A stretch of 64,000 bases of DNA from Mixophyes australis (Eukaryota > Chordata > Amphibia > Anura > Limnodynastidae): NCBI GenBank assembly GCA_036250195.1, contig JAVHZZ010000011.1, forward strand, positions 64,542,101 through 64,606,100, in the 5' to 3' direction. Under the pieces are notes generated by a model, which worked only from the letters and a program-made list of their open reading frames with translations, had not been told where the DNA came from and did not search any database. Below are positions 1 through 12,097 of the stretch, piece by piece (position 1 is the first letter of the stretch; every line of letters starts with the position of its first letter). The translations under genes and the position numbers were made by a program.

Positions 1-408
1 TTTAGAGTCGGACGCAAAGTCTGTGTAAAGAGTGTAGAAGTGGGAGTGTGCCGCAGCTTGGTAGGGTATTACGAGTTGCAAGCAAACCCCGGTTGCGTCC
101 CACTCGTAATACCCTATCCAGCTGCGAGCAGTTCCTGCAGCTAGCTAACGCTTGCGCCACCTAATTCCTGCCGCACAGCTTTAGCCCTGTTTTGACGTGT
201 GTTGCGTTCGCGCCTCACTGCGACTAGGATGCATTTACATGGTCACGCCTTCACAATTCCGTGTTCCTCCCATTCTCTCGTAGTGAGTCGCAGCTGTCGC
301 AAGGGTTAATTGCGTCCAAGATGCAGGCGGATTTGGGGCTTTCTGAACATGCGTGGTCGTGTTTTTTGGTTAGATGCGCCTAAATCGGACTTTGCGTCCG
401 ACTCTAAA
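1..408. mobile_element. Short DNA transposon (MITE-like) with about 20-bp terminal inverted repeats
   Basis: The left end reads TTTAGAGTCGGACGCAAAGT and the right end (386-408) is its reverse complement with one or two differences. A second, internal inverted repeat pairs GGGTATTACGAG near 64-75 with CTCGTAATACCC near 105-116. There is no coding capacity. The left flank is outside the window, so the target duplication cannot be read and the superfamily stays open. Confidence 0.7.
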
Positions 409-2129
409 TGAGGTCCTTAATCAGTATGTGTTCTCAATGTAACATAGGTAATTCCTTATAATAGAACTTTGTAAATGAACATGTATGGTCACTTGCTATG
501 TATAGTACAGTATAGTATAGTGAATTTACTTGTGCACTTTATCTTTTCCTCTTTTTAGGTGTACATTGCCATTGTATAAAAGTGTCACTGCTTTATTTTC
601 TAACCGCGTTGAATACAATAGTATTTCATAGATAAAACTGATTTACAATCTTCTTTGGACCAAGAAGTACAACACTGCTTATAACTTAGGCAGCTCACAT
701 TCACAAAAGATAGGTTTGCTGCACCCAATGTACTCCCTAATCCTATGTATGTCTGTAGCTGTCACCTTGTTGAATTAATGAAGGTTGAAGTGAACAGACA
801 GACGCGGTGCCATCACTGTGCACACTGAGAAGAGCTGAACTCAGACACAAGTCCACTCATTTTAGTACATGGAATCTGTTATACTGAAAAATTTGTTATT
901 TTGAAATAATGATATATTTTGCACAGTTCTCTTTTCTACGCTCAAAAGTTATTGTTTAGAAATGTCATAAATTAATTTTTCCACTATTCATGATAATTTG
1001 CCCTTAGGAATGTTCATATATGAATGACATTGCATTTTATCTTAACAGTTTGTTTGTCTCAGTTGATATGGCAGCTTACATATATGTAAATGGATGCAAA
1101 GACGCATTACAAGTAATTTATGTAACTGTAGTGCATTTTTATGTGCGCATATGCATCTACTTTTCCGCATAGTGCATTTCATTATGTATGTCCACTTCAA
1201 AGTCTTTAGAAACACCTATGTAAAATCAATTTGCATCTAATTTTGTGGGTTGTGGATACTGATTTATTGCTGCATATGTTTAAAGCACTATTGAGTATTG
1301 TTGCACTACATACATGAATGTTGGTGATGATGACGTACTTCTACTAATATTTTTTCTCACATAAGTGTATCTGGAAGGTGAAAAATATATCCCATTTTAA
1401 GTATAACTATGAAATACAATCTCCAGGACCTCAGAAGTCCTGGATAATTCAGGTCATTTTGTGGGGAGGAAAAGGCTGTGCGTGCTCCCACAAAGCTAAG
1501 AACATCCCCAGGGTCTATTTACTAAGCTGCAATGAGCCAAAAATCTGGAGAAAAGAAAACAGTTGTTTTCTCCAGAGAATGGCCATCGCAGCTGTTCTTT
1601 TAATATTAAGGAGTTAAAACAGGAGAAATCAAGAATCATTAAGAGGAGGATCAAAGAGGATGAATTACTCTGTTTTTTAGGGCTGCTTTGTATCCCTTTG
1701 AGGTCCACATGCAGCCCTCAATCACTGGTATAGATGGTTTCACTGAATTGTCACTAAGGAATCTATTTATCAAATAGTAGTTAGATTTTCTAATGCTGCT
1801 TGGGACAATGAGAGAAAATCTTTCTTCCCGTATTTTATCAGTACATTTTAGCCAGTGATACAGGCTGGCAGTGGTAAGGCTGAACTTACTGCTTTGCCAG
1901 GCCAGTTTGGAGCATATGCACACTGGAAGTCCAAACTTGGACTTCCAGTTCCACTTTCCATTAAAAGTAAAAATAAGTTGAAAAAATAACAAAGAATTGT
2001 CTTAATTTCTGTGTTTTACTTGAATAACAATACAGCATTTTTCATACGTTGAGACTGTTATCGCCATCCTGAGAAGGTGATACTGCCGCTGTTCATGATA
2101 AGTAGGCTTCCACATGCTTTGCATGGGGA
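409..2129. other. AT-rich non-coding sequence, no gene seen
   Basis: I see no convincing exon, RNA gene or complete repeat here. A fragment beginning GGGTCTATTTACTAAGCTGC near 1509 resembles one end of the MITEs found elsewhere in the window (for example 22334-22502), but no second end is recognisable. Confidence 0.5.
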
Positions 2130-2300
2130 AGTTTTGTTGGATGTCCCTGGTGAAGGTTATAAATAGGGAGCATCCAACATCATCAGAGTACAGGTGATAT
2201 TGGAGGCCAAAGGAGCTGATGAGATCACCAAGGGAGGAGGTATAGAAGGAGAAGAGTAGGGGGGCCAAGATTAGATAACTGAGTAACACTGACACATAAG
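2130..2300 (-). pseudogene. L2 LINE reverse transcriptase fragment
   Basis: The minus strand encodes a short piece matching the catalytic region of L2-clade reverse transcriptases. It includes [20 protein letters not shown] and then a degraded form of the Y-x-D-D box (YHLYSDD). The frame ends shortly after. The same protein segment is intact at about 62960-63110. This is a decayed insertion scrap. Confidence 0.75.
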
Positions 2301-3029
2301 GGAAGAAGGGGGGGGGGGAACAGAAAGGGAGTGGTTGGAACGTTAGGAGAGGTGTAACAAAGCAGAGCCGTAACTTAGAATTCTAGTGACTGGGTTGAGA
2401 AAGACAAATGTCGCCTCCCTAGCCCTCAATTTTGACCAAATGTACCTAAAATATTCCTAAATTGCACCCCCCCTTCAGCGTTGGGCCCTTTAACAAAGAG
2501 GTGTAGAAGGAGTTGTAAAAGTCAGGACTTTTTCCCTGACTTTAGAAACTGCTGTGAGTAGTGTTCCACTGAGAGTTGTGGTGAGTAGGTGCCTCGTGTG
2601 CCTGCCACTGGTGCGCTTGGCAGTGCGGTTGTTTTGGGGGCAGAGTAGCACTTCTGAAGTGCAAGGCATGGCCTGTGGGATATGGCATTTTCCAGTGTGA
2701 CGTGGCCATGCCCAAAAGTGTGAAGTGAACATAACCAATTTTTGGTAACAGACACTGTTTTGAGGAACACATTTAAAATGCTGGGCACAATATTCCCTAA
2801 TGCTCATCATTCATTTAAGACATAAATGGGACTTAATGAGCAGAGTTTTAGAAGAAGCATGGGAAAAATGTAAATAGTTAGAGCAGAGCTGGATTAAGGT
2901 TTTGGGGGGCCCACGGCACTTAGGAGAGGGGGTTCCCTATTGTCTAAAATTAAGGGCATAGTGTTATTATTCACAAGAATGAAAATCTGTGGTTTTGTTA
3001 CCCTCCTATCTCTCTCATTCCCTTCCATG

Positions 3030-4040
3030 CCTTTATCATTGCAGCCCCTTCCGTGTCGTTCTTGTTGCAGCTCCCTCCATGTCACTTTTATTACAACCCC
3101 CTCTGTGTCACTGTCATTGTGGCCCCATTCATGTTGCTCTCATTTCAGATCCTTCCGTGTCTCTCCAACTGCAGCCCCCTCGGTGTCTCTCCCATTGTAG
3201 CCTCCCCCCTCTCCGTGTCTCTCCCATTACAGGCCCCTCTGTGTCTCTTTCATGGCAGCCCCCTCCGTGTCTCTCTCATTGTGCCTCCTCCATATTACTC
3301 TATTTGCAGCCCCCTCCATGTCTCTTCAATTGCAGCCCCCTCCATGTCTCTTCAATTGCAGCTCCCTCCATGTCACTTTTATTACAACCCCCTCTGTGTC
3401 ACTGTCATTGTGGCCCCATTTGTGATGCTCTCTTTGCAGCCCCATTCATGTTGCTCTCATTTCAGATCCTTCCGTGTCTCTCCAACTGCAGCCCCTGCCG
3501 TGTCTCTCCAACTGCAGCCCCCTCGGTGTCTCTCCCATTGTAGCCTCCCCCCTCTCCGTGTCTCTCCCATTACAGGCCCCTCTGTGTCTCTTTCATGGCA
3601 GCCCCCTCCGTGTCTCTCTCATTGTGCCTCCTCCATATTACTCTATTTGCAGCCCCCTCCATGTCTCTTCAATTGCAGCCCCCTTGGTGTCTCTCCCTTT
3701 GCAGCTCCCTGTTCTTTCTCATTCCTGCACCCTCTGTGCCTCTCTTGTTGGGCCCTCTGTGCATCTTTCATTGCAGCCATCTCTGTGTCACTCTCATTGT
3801 GCCCCCACTATGTTACTCTCATTGCATCCCCCCCCCCCCCGTGTCTCTCCAGTTGCAGCTCCCTCGGTGTCTCTCCCATTGCAGCCCCCCCCCCACCCCC
3901 TTGTCTCTCCAGTTGCAGCTCCCTCTGTGTCTCTCCCATTGAAGCCCCCCATCCCCCTTGTCTCTCCAGTTGCAGCTCCCTCGGTGTCTCTCCCATTGCA
4001 GCCCCCCATCCCCCCATGTCTCTCTCATTGGCACCTCCGT
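3030..4040. repeat. Minisatellite, about 30-bp unit, CT-rich
   Basis: Units of the form CCCCCTCCGTGTCTCTCCCATTGCAG vary in length and sequence. A higher-order duplication of about 300 bp is visible: the block near 3072-3290 recurs near 3366-3640. The long reading frames here (rich in Ser, Leu, Pro, Cys) are products of the repeat and are not genes. Confidence 0.9.
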
Positions 4041-4321
4041 GCCTCTTTCATTTCTGCCCCATCCCTATAGCTGGTGAAAATTCTTTCCCTTTAGCTGGAT
4101 TTGCTCTTAACTCTAAATGAAAGAATTAATGTGTGTGTCTATAGCAGGGTGACAAACAAGTGGACCTTAAATGGGACAGCTGACCATAATAATCTCTGCT
4201 CTCTGCTCTTCTTACTAGTGATTTTTTGCTCACAGAATAGTCCAGTGTTATCACCAGTTTGATTAGCCACTCATATTTTAATATACAGTTTAATGCTCTG
4301 TTCACTTCATGCTGGTGCTCT

Positions 4322-4500
4322 GGGAGTATATTTACTAAACTGCGGGTTTAAAAAAAATTAAGATGTTGCCAATAGCAACCAATTTGATTCTAGCTGTCAT
4401 TTGTAGAATGTACTAAATAAATAATAACTAGAATCTGATTGGTTGCTATAGGCAACATCTCCACTTTTTCAAACCTGCAGTGTAGTAAATAGAACCCCCC
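4322..4500. mobile_element. Palindromic MITE, GGGTATATTTACTAAAC-type ends
   Basis: This is a near-complete inverted repeat of about 80-bp arms. The left arm has GATGTTGCCAATAGCAACCA and the right arm the complementary TTGGTTGCTATAGGCAACATC. It belongs to the same family as the copies at 22334, 36860 and 38243, whose flanks show 3-bp target duplications. It lies inside the 2884-6468 element. Confidence 0.8.
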
Positions 4501-4892
4501 AGTCTCAATGTGAACTGATGCCTTTTCACAAAGGTAAAGCTTGTCCTGTTTTTGGGATCAATGGCCACTTGTTAAGATACTGAAAAATATCATATTGCCA
4601 TCCACTAGTTTATACGGTTTCATAAAGCTGCTTTATCTGTAGCAAAATCTAATGCCCATCTTGCTGTGCCGAGAATGAAAACATGAGCATCCTGTCACAA
4701 TGGTTAGAGTCCCATGGTCACTTCAAAGAACAATCTACCACTATGAACCAGCCCCAGCCATCTAGTTCTGCTCCATTAGCCACAGTACTTCTGTACTTTA
4801 TTTAAAACATTGTTTTGAAAACAGAAAGAGGAGCATATTCTGGTTACAATCATGAAGCTGCATTCTTTACTTCAAACCAAAGGATATCATGG

Positions 4893-5188
4893 CAGGGGCG
4901 GATCTAGAAAAATGCTGTACCCGGGGCGATTTAGGGGGGGGGGGGGGCGATTTAGGCCCCGCCCCTTTCTAACATTTTAGGCTGCCGACGGCTGCACAGT
5001 ATGTGCAGGTCCGTCCAGCCGTGACAGGCAGGGACAGTGTGCTGCCCGGCTGCTCTGATTGTGGTCAGAGCAGCCGGGCAGCACACTGTCCCTGCCTGTC
5101 ACGGCTGGACAGACCTGCACATACTGTGCAGCCGTCGGCAGCAAGTGTCTGCTAGCGGGGCCGATCGCCCCCCCTGGATCCGCCACTG
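4893..5188. mobile_element. hAT MITE with perfect 8-bp target duplication
   Basis: The ends are CAGGGGCGGATCTAG and, reverse complemented, CAGTGGCGGATCCAG. The flanking octamer TATCATGG is identical at 4885-4892 and 5189-5196. The interior contains a long palindrome of about 75-bp arms at about 4981-5140, centred near 5060. A second member of the family lies at 50338-50561. It is nested in the 2884-6468 element, so it is the younger insertion. Confidence 0.93.
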
Positions 5189-5599
5189 TATCATGGCACA
5201 TAATTACTCCATCAGCTGCACACACCAATGAGGTTCTCATATATATTTTAATTTTCATTTCCAAGCTATTAGCACAATATAAATAAATAGCACATTTTTT
5301 TGTGTAAGGCAGTTACACTATTTTACTTCCTGTGTGCTACCAGACCTCAGACTTACACACTCCTGCGATACAGTTAGACGTGCCATTAACAATTAATTAT
5401 CAATGACATTTGATATTAGGTTAGATCAGATGGTTGCTTGTCAATCTTGAGTTAGATAAATATAATTTTTAAAATATATCCTAAAGAGAAAAAAAATAAT
5501 TAAAGCATAAAACACTTTGTAAAAGATATTTCTCTATGCAGTTGAAGCAAACCTGCAGTGCACATTTCTGTTTGAAACTATTTTTTTTATCGGAAGCTC

Positions 5600-6400
5600 T
5601 CATTTTAGCCGCCCCATAGGTCTCATTGCAAGTCCCCCTATAGGTCTCATTGCAGCCCCCTCCACCCCTATATGTCTTATTGTAGCCCCCCCATCCAATA
5701 GGTCTCATTTCAGCCCCCCGTCTAATAGGTCTTATTGCAGCTCCCCTCCCTCATAGGTCTCATTGCATATCCCCCTCCCCCATAGGTCTCATTGCAGCAA
5801 TGTCTTCCCCATAGGTCTCATTCCAACCCCTCTCTGCCATAGGTCTCATTGCAGCCCCGTCCTCCCTAATAGATCTCATTGCAGCCCGTCCTCCCCAATA
5901 GGTCTCATTGCAGCCCCGTCCTCCCCATAGATCTCATTGCAACCCCCCTCCCCCATAGGTCTCATTGCAGCCCCGTCCTCTTCATAGGTCTCATTGCAGC
6001 CCCGTCCTCCCCATAGGACTCATTGCAGCCCCCCTCTTCCCCCCATAGGTCTCATTGCAGCCCCCCTCTTCCCCCATAGGTCTCATTGCAGCCCCGTCCT
6101 CTTCATAGGTCTCATTGCAGCCCCGTCCTCCCCATAGGACTCATTGCAGCCCCCCTCTTCCCCCCATAGGTCTCATTGCAGCCCCCCTCTTCCCCCATAG
6201 GTCTCATTGCAGCCCCGTCCTCCTCATAGGTCTCATTGCAGCCCCGTCCTCCCCATAGGACTCATTGCAGCCCCGTCCTCCCCATAGGAGTCATTGCAGC
6301 CCCCCTCTTCCCACCATAGGTCTCATTGCAGCCCCCCTCTTCCCCCCATAGGTCTCATTGCAGCCCCCCCTGCTCCCCCATAGGTCACATTGCAGCCCCC
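5600..6400. repeat. Minisatellite, about 29-bp unit, ATAGGTCTCATTGCAGCCCC
   Basis: About 27 copies of a unit built on ATAGGTCTCATTGCAGCCCC followed by a variable GTCCTCCCC or CCTCTTCCCC tail. Blocks of several units are themselves repeated (for example 5955-6090 and 6090-6235). It shares its core with the 3030-4040 array. Confidence 0.9.
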
Positions 6401-6476
6401 CTCCTCAGAGCGCTGAGACAGGGTGGCCCGGGACACGTGCCCTTAATTCCCCCCTTAATCTGGCTCTGAATTAGAG

Positions 6477-8270
6477 GGATGGTCCTAAAGTAATAGTAGC
6501 CAGTACTTTGAAATTACTGTTTACACTTACATAATCATGTGAACTGTCAAGTAAAGTGATTTTACACAGGCAGTTCACAAGAGCAGACTGTTGATATGCA
6601 CCCCTGTATGTGTAAGGTGGACAAATAGGCCCATTTGTGCACCTCTCAATAGAATCTGACACCTGCCGTTCCCTTACTTGCTGGGCAGGAGGATTAATTA
6701 TATTAAATAATAATTTGGAGTCTGGCAAGTGTTAGAGAATATCTCCAAGAATAGCTTCACTCATAATAGTGTCTCTCCACTAAGCAAACCTCACTTGGAC
6801 TCAAGTTTGGTGGGGTTATCTATCCTGGTAAATCTTACTTTAAAAGTAGTACTAGAACAGAAGTAGGTGCAGTAATCTTCATACTCTCCAGTGTTCTCCC
6901 CAGAAAATGTTGCCAGCTGGGTGGCATTAAGAAGTAGCCAGGTGGGGGCAGTTGTAATACTTTGCAACAATATTGAATTTTTTTTGGAGGTTATTGTCCA
7001 CACCTGCCAGGACTGGTCTAAGACACACTGATGGCTGTAGTGCTCACATAGTGCCTGTTAAAACAGGAGATACAATGGTCCATTCTATTATAATAGGACT
7101 CTGTTGGGCTCCTAAAGCTGGAAAGCAAGTAAAAAAGCTGGATGGAGCACCTGAAAAATAGGTGCTGGGGAGATCATTGCTCCCTATAAAGTCCGAATCT
7201 GCACAAGACAAAATAATTAGAGATTGTCAACTCCTTCCTAATAAATTGTACATTATGAAATGTCCATGAAACAGAAAAAAGAAAGGTAGTCTTAAATGGG
7301 ACACGCTTGGGCTGGAATTAGAACTCAGCTTTATCGATATGCATTAAAAATAAGACATAATCTTTATATATAACGTGAAATAAAAGTGATTTGTGAATGT
7401 TAAAATACTGCTAAAAATAAAATATGAACCTTGATGTTTAACATTTTGCCTTATATACAAAAAGCATAGCTTATTTTCAATGCATATCCCTGGAGCCTAG
7501 CCAGGTGAAAAGGTAAGGTAAGCCTTGCTTCCCCCGGCCAGTCTCGCCAGGCACCTGAATATCACAACAATATTTACTTAGTAAGTTGCTTGTGATAATT
7601 AATTTTCTAAGAAAATCAGCCTTATCCCAGCATTTTAATAATTAGGCCCCCTTATCTGTGTTAGTTTTGGGTGGACTTACACTTTAATTCTTGCAACACA
7701 CTATCTGTATTTCATTCAGATGCAGTGGACCTTTCCATTGTATTGTTTCTCAAAGCCAGTCACTCAGAGATTATGTTACTCTGCATTACAAAGAACTTCT
7801 AGATTCCATTATTCAAATTTTAACTTCCTCTCTTTTAACATATAACAGCACTGAAGTAAAGTATTTGCTTAGAACATTGTAGTAAATTTACATTAACCAT
7901 CAAGATATTATCTTTCACAGGCCTGTGTAAAATATACATCAATTCCAGGGCAGTCATTGTTTTTTGCTTAGGGTAGATCCACATGTACCCCAGATGACCT
8001 GGATTAATGGCCATTTAGCAGCTGTAATATAAGTTATAAAATAGCAGAACCAATTGTAAACTTAAGTCTATCTGTATGCATGCACCTAGCATAACACCCA
8101 ACTGACCCGATTTCAGAGTGATAGCCCTGACTTTAGTGCTCTGTCCCACTGTCCTGCATGTGGACATGTTTGTCCCGTGGGTGGGATTGTTGGGGGAAAA
8201 GGAGATATCCTATAGCAGGATGTGGCCACACCCTCTGTCCCGCTGCCCAGGACTGACATGCTGGGGGGTA
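6477..8270. other. Non-coding sequence with no supported gene
   Basis: This stretch is AT-rich and intron-like. No exon with good splice sites or sizeable open frame was recognised. The last 150 bases (about 8110-8270) are GC-richer and look like part of a dispersed repeat, but I could not define its ends. Confidence 0.5.
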
Positions 8271-8274
8271 TGTA

Positions 8275-9715
8275 CCCAGTCAGGGTTCAGGAAACAACAT
8301 AGTACTGAAACAGCCCTGGTGTGTGTACATAATGATCTTCTGATGGTAAGAAACAGAGGGGATTGTTTATATTTAGACCTCCTGAATTTCTCAGAGGCAT
8401 GTGATACCGTAGACCATGGGATTCTAATAGTCCACTTGAAGAATTTCTGTAGACTGGATCCCACAGTCCTTAGCTGGTTAACATCTATTATCATTGGTAG
8501 GTCACAGAAAGTGTCTTCAGGAGAAATTGTATTCTGCTCCAATACCCCTGCCATGAGGTGTTCCACAGTGCTCTATCCCATCTCCCTTGCTGTTTGCAGT
8601 ATACATGCTGCCTCTGGGTGAAATAATCTGATGTCATTGGCTGGGACTTCTACTGGTATTCAACTGTACTTTTCTGCGGGTACTAAGAACCCAATACCAA
8701 TCCTAAGTGGCGGTCTAGCTGAGCTCCAGGTGTTGATGAGTGCCAGGTGACCAAGATTGAATCTTGATGAAAAGTTCTTATAATGTAAGATTACCGTCAA
8801 ATAATACTGCAGCTGCACCAACCAACTTGGCTTAAACTTAGGGGTTCAGAATTGCAAAACTCTGATCACAATTTTAGTTTTGACCTTGATTGTGGCTTGA
8901 CACTTAAACTTCATGTTTCAGCCATGATCAGATCTTCATTCTTTCATCTGAGGAACATCACCAGAATCAAGCATTTGATTCCTTCAGAAGATCTTCCTAC
9001 ACTCAGACATGATTCGTGACTTCACACTTGAATCACTGCAATGCACTCTGCCTGCGTTTCCCAGAAAACGAACTGCAGTGCTTATAGCTGGTAGAAAATG
9101 CAGCAATCAGGCTGTAAATAGCCAGGGTGTTAGGTACTTCAAGCAGCTTCCGATTCCCTATACTCACCTTGGGTTCCTTCATCCTGCAGATGAAAGTTTA
9201 GCACTACCTAGATTGTCCCATACTTTATTTTGGGTTTAAGCGTTCAGCTTTGCGTGTCCTAATCTCTGGATCTTTCTGCCTCACAACGGTCTTAGACCCC
9301 ACCAGGGGCAAGCTGGGATGTGGGACAGGGGGGCATCTTCCCCCTGGGACGGTCCCATAGTGGGCTACCTGGGGCTGGGTCACTGGGCCACCTGCATTAT
9401 TTCCCTTTAAAATGCTCCTAATAGGTTGCTGAGTTGAGTCTTGTCCCCTGGGCTAAAATTTGCCAGCCCTCCCCTGGACCCCACTCTATAAATCTTCAAA
9501 AACAGACTCAAGACTTACCTGTTTACTCATGCATTTCATTAATGCCCCTTTATTTTTTAAAAAACCCAAATGCTCTCTTTTCTGTACTGTTAATCCTTTA
9601 TATGTTTATTTTGTATCATGTGTTTTTTTTTTTTTAATCTGCAGATGTAAAATATATTGTGTCCTATTGGGAGAAAAGTGATATATAAATACAATTATTA
9701 TTATTATTATCCATG
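8275..9715 (+). pseudogene. Decayed L2-clade LINE, 3' half
   Basis: The sequence encodes reverse transcriptase segments with L2 signatures: SGFRKQHSTETALV near 8280, then a degraded LDLLNFSEACDTVDHGIL. Near the end is a frame reading like the usual L2 carboxyl end (FKNRLKTYLFTHAFH, about 9495-9540). The 3' end has the typical L2 tail, GTGATATATAAATACAATTA followed by a short (ATT)n run at 9697-9712. Several frameshifts and stops separate these blocks. A hAT MITE (9303-9476) is inserted inside. It is a dead copy. Confidence 0.85.
9303..9476. mobile_element. 174-bp hAT MITE inside an L2
   Basis: The element begins CAGGGGCAAGCTGGG and ends CCAGCCCTCCCCTG. The flanking octamer GACCCCAC is identical at 9295-9302 and 9477-9484. 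Its removal, with one octamer, would rejoin the L2 sequence. It therefore inserted after the L2. Confidence 0.85.
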
Positions 9716-10130
9716 TATTTTGAACATCTCATAAAATGTGCATGGTGGGCTTCTCTTTTGTGTTTTGTTTGGAATCAGTTCAGAATTGCCTTATTAACTA
9801 GAATTCCAGAATAAAATTCATTCTTACTTTTATTTAACTGAGACCAGTGTTTAATTCATAAAATGCAATTCAATGACATGAAAGGACCTACTGACAATGC
9901 TTACTTTTAAAATTGTTCACTTGGATCGTGTGTCACAACATTGGGCTGTCACTTGCAGCATGATTTCAAGCATTGTGCTGCTGGCTCATGTCCGAATCAC
10001 TCATATGAGTGGAACATTGAATTAATACAAAGTAATTACAAAGTAATATTTGTTGAAATTACTATTAGTAATAGTAATACTTGTATTAATTGTTAATCTA
10101 TTTAACTACTCCATATTATTTTTTTCTTAG

Positions 10131-10213
10131 ATTCCACAATACTTCCAGTTGAATTTACCTGCAAAGGAGTTAAATTAGGCTACTGGGAAACATTCTCTAC
10201 TGAAAAACTGTAA
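10131..10213 (+). CDS. Candidate terminal coding exon of an unidentified gene
   Basis: A strong splice acceptor (a pyrimidine run and CTTAG at 10121-10130) is followed by only one open frame, in phase 1. It encodes about 26 residues with a protein-like composition (it includes PVEFTCKGVKLGYWETF) and reaches a TAA at 10211-10213. An AATAAA at 10313-10318 lies 100 bases downstream. The sequence CTGTAAGG at the end also resembles a splice donor, so an internal exon ending at 10209 is possible. I do not recognise the protein, and no partner exon was found upstream in the window. What is seen is the acceptor, the open frame, the stop and the poly(A) signal. That it is a gene is inference. Confidence 0.35.
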
Positions 10214-10319
10214 GGAGAAATTTTTTTTTAAAAAAGTTACATTTTTGTGTCAACTCAACATGGATACAATAATATTTTTGGCAATTTACAACTCTGCATG
10301 ACATATGGACAAAATAAAA

Positions 10320-11111
10320 CATTCAACCATGTTCATCCAGCTAAGAAGACCGTTTTCATTTTTCAAGATAGCGGTTTCTGATATAATCTGGGAAAACATT
10401 TGGAATCAATGCAGTTTAGTTCACTGGCATTGAGGTATTTCTTGATGTATGTTTATAATAAGGGACAATTATTGTCACAAGGTTTGTACAGGCTACACCA
10501 ATATTCAAGACCTATAAAATAATATGAATTAATGTGTGTGTACAGTAATCTTTTTTTTAAATGTAAATGGATTAAACTTGATTAAAAAAAAATGGATTTA
10601 TTTGAAATAATCTTTACTTTTTCTTTTATAATTTCCAGTATTTTGTATCTTTATACTTTTTAAACCCACTTTTTAATGGGTTTTGATATATTAAATCAAT
10701 AAACTAATCAGGTCTCTTGAAAGTTCAGTAATGAAAATGTTCTGTCCTCTTTACATGTGATGTGACGAGATACAGATTGACAGGAAGCTAATCGCCCTCC
10801 TTTACTTAATCAATGAGACTGTGGAAGAATCATGTTTCAACATTGTTACGTTACAGGATGGGGTGAAATGGGAACAAAAAATAGTAGCATTTACTATCCA
10901 ATATTATAAACAGAGATTTCTACTTAAATGTCTAAAGCAATGGTCTATGTGGAAATTTAGAAGTGCTGGTATGGACATTTGTAGAGAATAACCAAGAGTA
11001 TATGAGCAGCTTCAAAGTCTGTGGCACATACCGCCCCACTTTGATCACTGGTCTAACGTATAGCATACTATATATATGCATAGCTAACAGAATATTTAAA
11101 AAAGAATACAT
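10320..11111. other. AT-rich non-coding sequence
   Basis: Nothing codes here. A second AATAAA-like site lies near 10697. Several poly(A) and poly(T) runs occur, but no element ends are recognisable. Confidence 0.5.
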
Positions 11112-11119
11112 AAATAATG

Positions 11120-11736
11120 CATACTTGCCAATTTTTCCTCGTTGGCTTCAAGGAGATCCCAGGGAAGGTGGGTATGCGAGGTCGGGGCTTGACGAATTGC
11201 ATCATTTTGGCACTGCCCCCTAAACGATTGTCACAATTTTGGCCAATTACAGCAGGGGCGGGGCTAAGATGACGCGATATTTGCATCATTAAGCCCCACC
11301 CCTGCCGCTCACCTATTTCGGGGGCGAAAACCGCGAGGTTGTCCTGCTCTCCTGGGAGCCCGGGAGGTCTCCCAGAAATGCAGGAGTCTCCCGGACATTC
11401 CAGGAGAGTAGGCAATTATGCGTTAAAGAAAAGCAGCTAATGAATCTCTAGAGACTGAAGTGTCTTTTACATTTCTGTCTCCATTACTGAAGTGTTTTCT
11501 TACCTGTCAGTCTTTGATTAAATCTTGGTCTCCATGAAAATGGCCACCTCCATAGGCATCAATACATGGATATAGGACACAATTTCTGAACTGTGTCATC
11601 ATGCCACAGATGGCGAAGCCAACCAAGTCTTGTACTGGCTCAGCATCAGGTAAAATGCCAGACTCTTTAGTGAGTGAGGGAGATCACCCCTATTTCAGGG
11701 AGTCTCCCTGACATTCAGGGAGAGTTGGCAAGTATG
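11120..11736. mobile_element. hAT-type element, CATACTTGCC ends, perfect 8-bp target duplication
   Basis: The left end CATACTTGCCAA pairs with the right end TTGGCAAGTATG. The flanking octamer AAATAATG is identical at 11112-11119 and 11737-11744. A second, internal right-type end (GGAGAGTAGGCAATTATG) occurs at 11403-11420, so the copy is probably composite or has taken a related element inside it. The middle contains GC-rich blocks with ATGACGCGATATTTGCATCA. A simpler member is at 54017-54239. Confidence 0.88.
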
Positions 11737-11744
11737 AAATAATG

Positions 11745-12090
11745 CAACTCTAAAGGCCATGATGAATTGAACATCCAACAAGTAACAGCATAAATCACCA
11801 TATAATCAATTAAGTAAGCATCTAAATCAGTCATGCATAGCACTGTTGCAGACATGGAGCATGTTATTGATATATTTTGGTAGGCAGACAAGCAATATGG
11901 CATTGAGTAACTTCCAGATTACGTCACATGTTAAATTAAGGAAACTGCTAAAGGACAACAATGTTGGTTTATGAAGAATCACCAGCAGATGGAGCTAAGA
12001 GCATAAATCAAAAATTATAAAAAAAGGAAATATTTATTAAAGTCATGACAGATATACTACCATATAAAGTCCATCATGTATGGCTCAGCT
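11745..12090. other. Non-coding, no feature recognised
   Basis: I see no open frame with coding character, no splice-site pair and no repeat ends in this stretch. Confidence 0.4.
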
Positions 12091-12097
12091 GTTCAAA

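Larger units (their letters stand above)
2884..6468. mobile_element. Non-autonomous hAT-type element carrying two minisatellites
   Basis: The left end CAGAGCTGGATTAAGG and the reverse complement of the right end, CAGAGCCAGATTAAGG, match at 14 of 16 positions. The flanking octamers are AGTTAGAG (2876-2883) and AATTAGAG (6469-6476), a 7-of-8 target duplication as expected for hAT. No transposase is present. The inside holds two tandem arrays (3030-4040 and 5600-6400) that share the core CATTGCAGCCCC, a MITE (4322-4500) and a nested hAT MITE (4893-5188). The ends could instead belong to two separate copies, but the paired flanks argue for one 3.6-kb element. Confidence 0.7.

Noticed and set aside
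541..590. Splice acceptor (CTCTTTTTAG) with a short open frame
   Set aside because: The frame reaches a stop after six codons and there is no supporting exon.
3053..4120. 355-residue Ser/Cys/Pro-rich frame
   Set aside because: It is an artefact of the CT-rich minisatellite. Overlapping frames are equally open.
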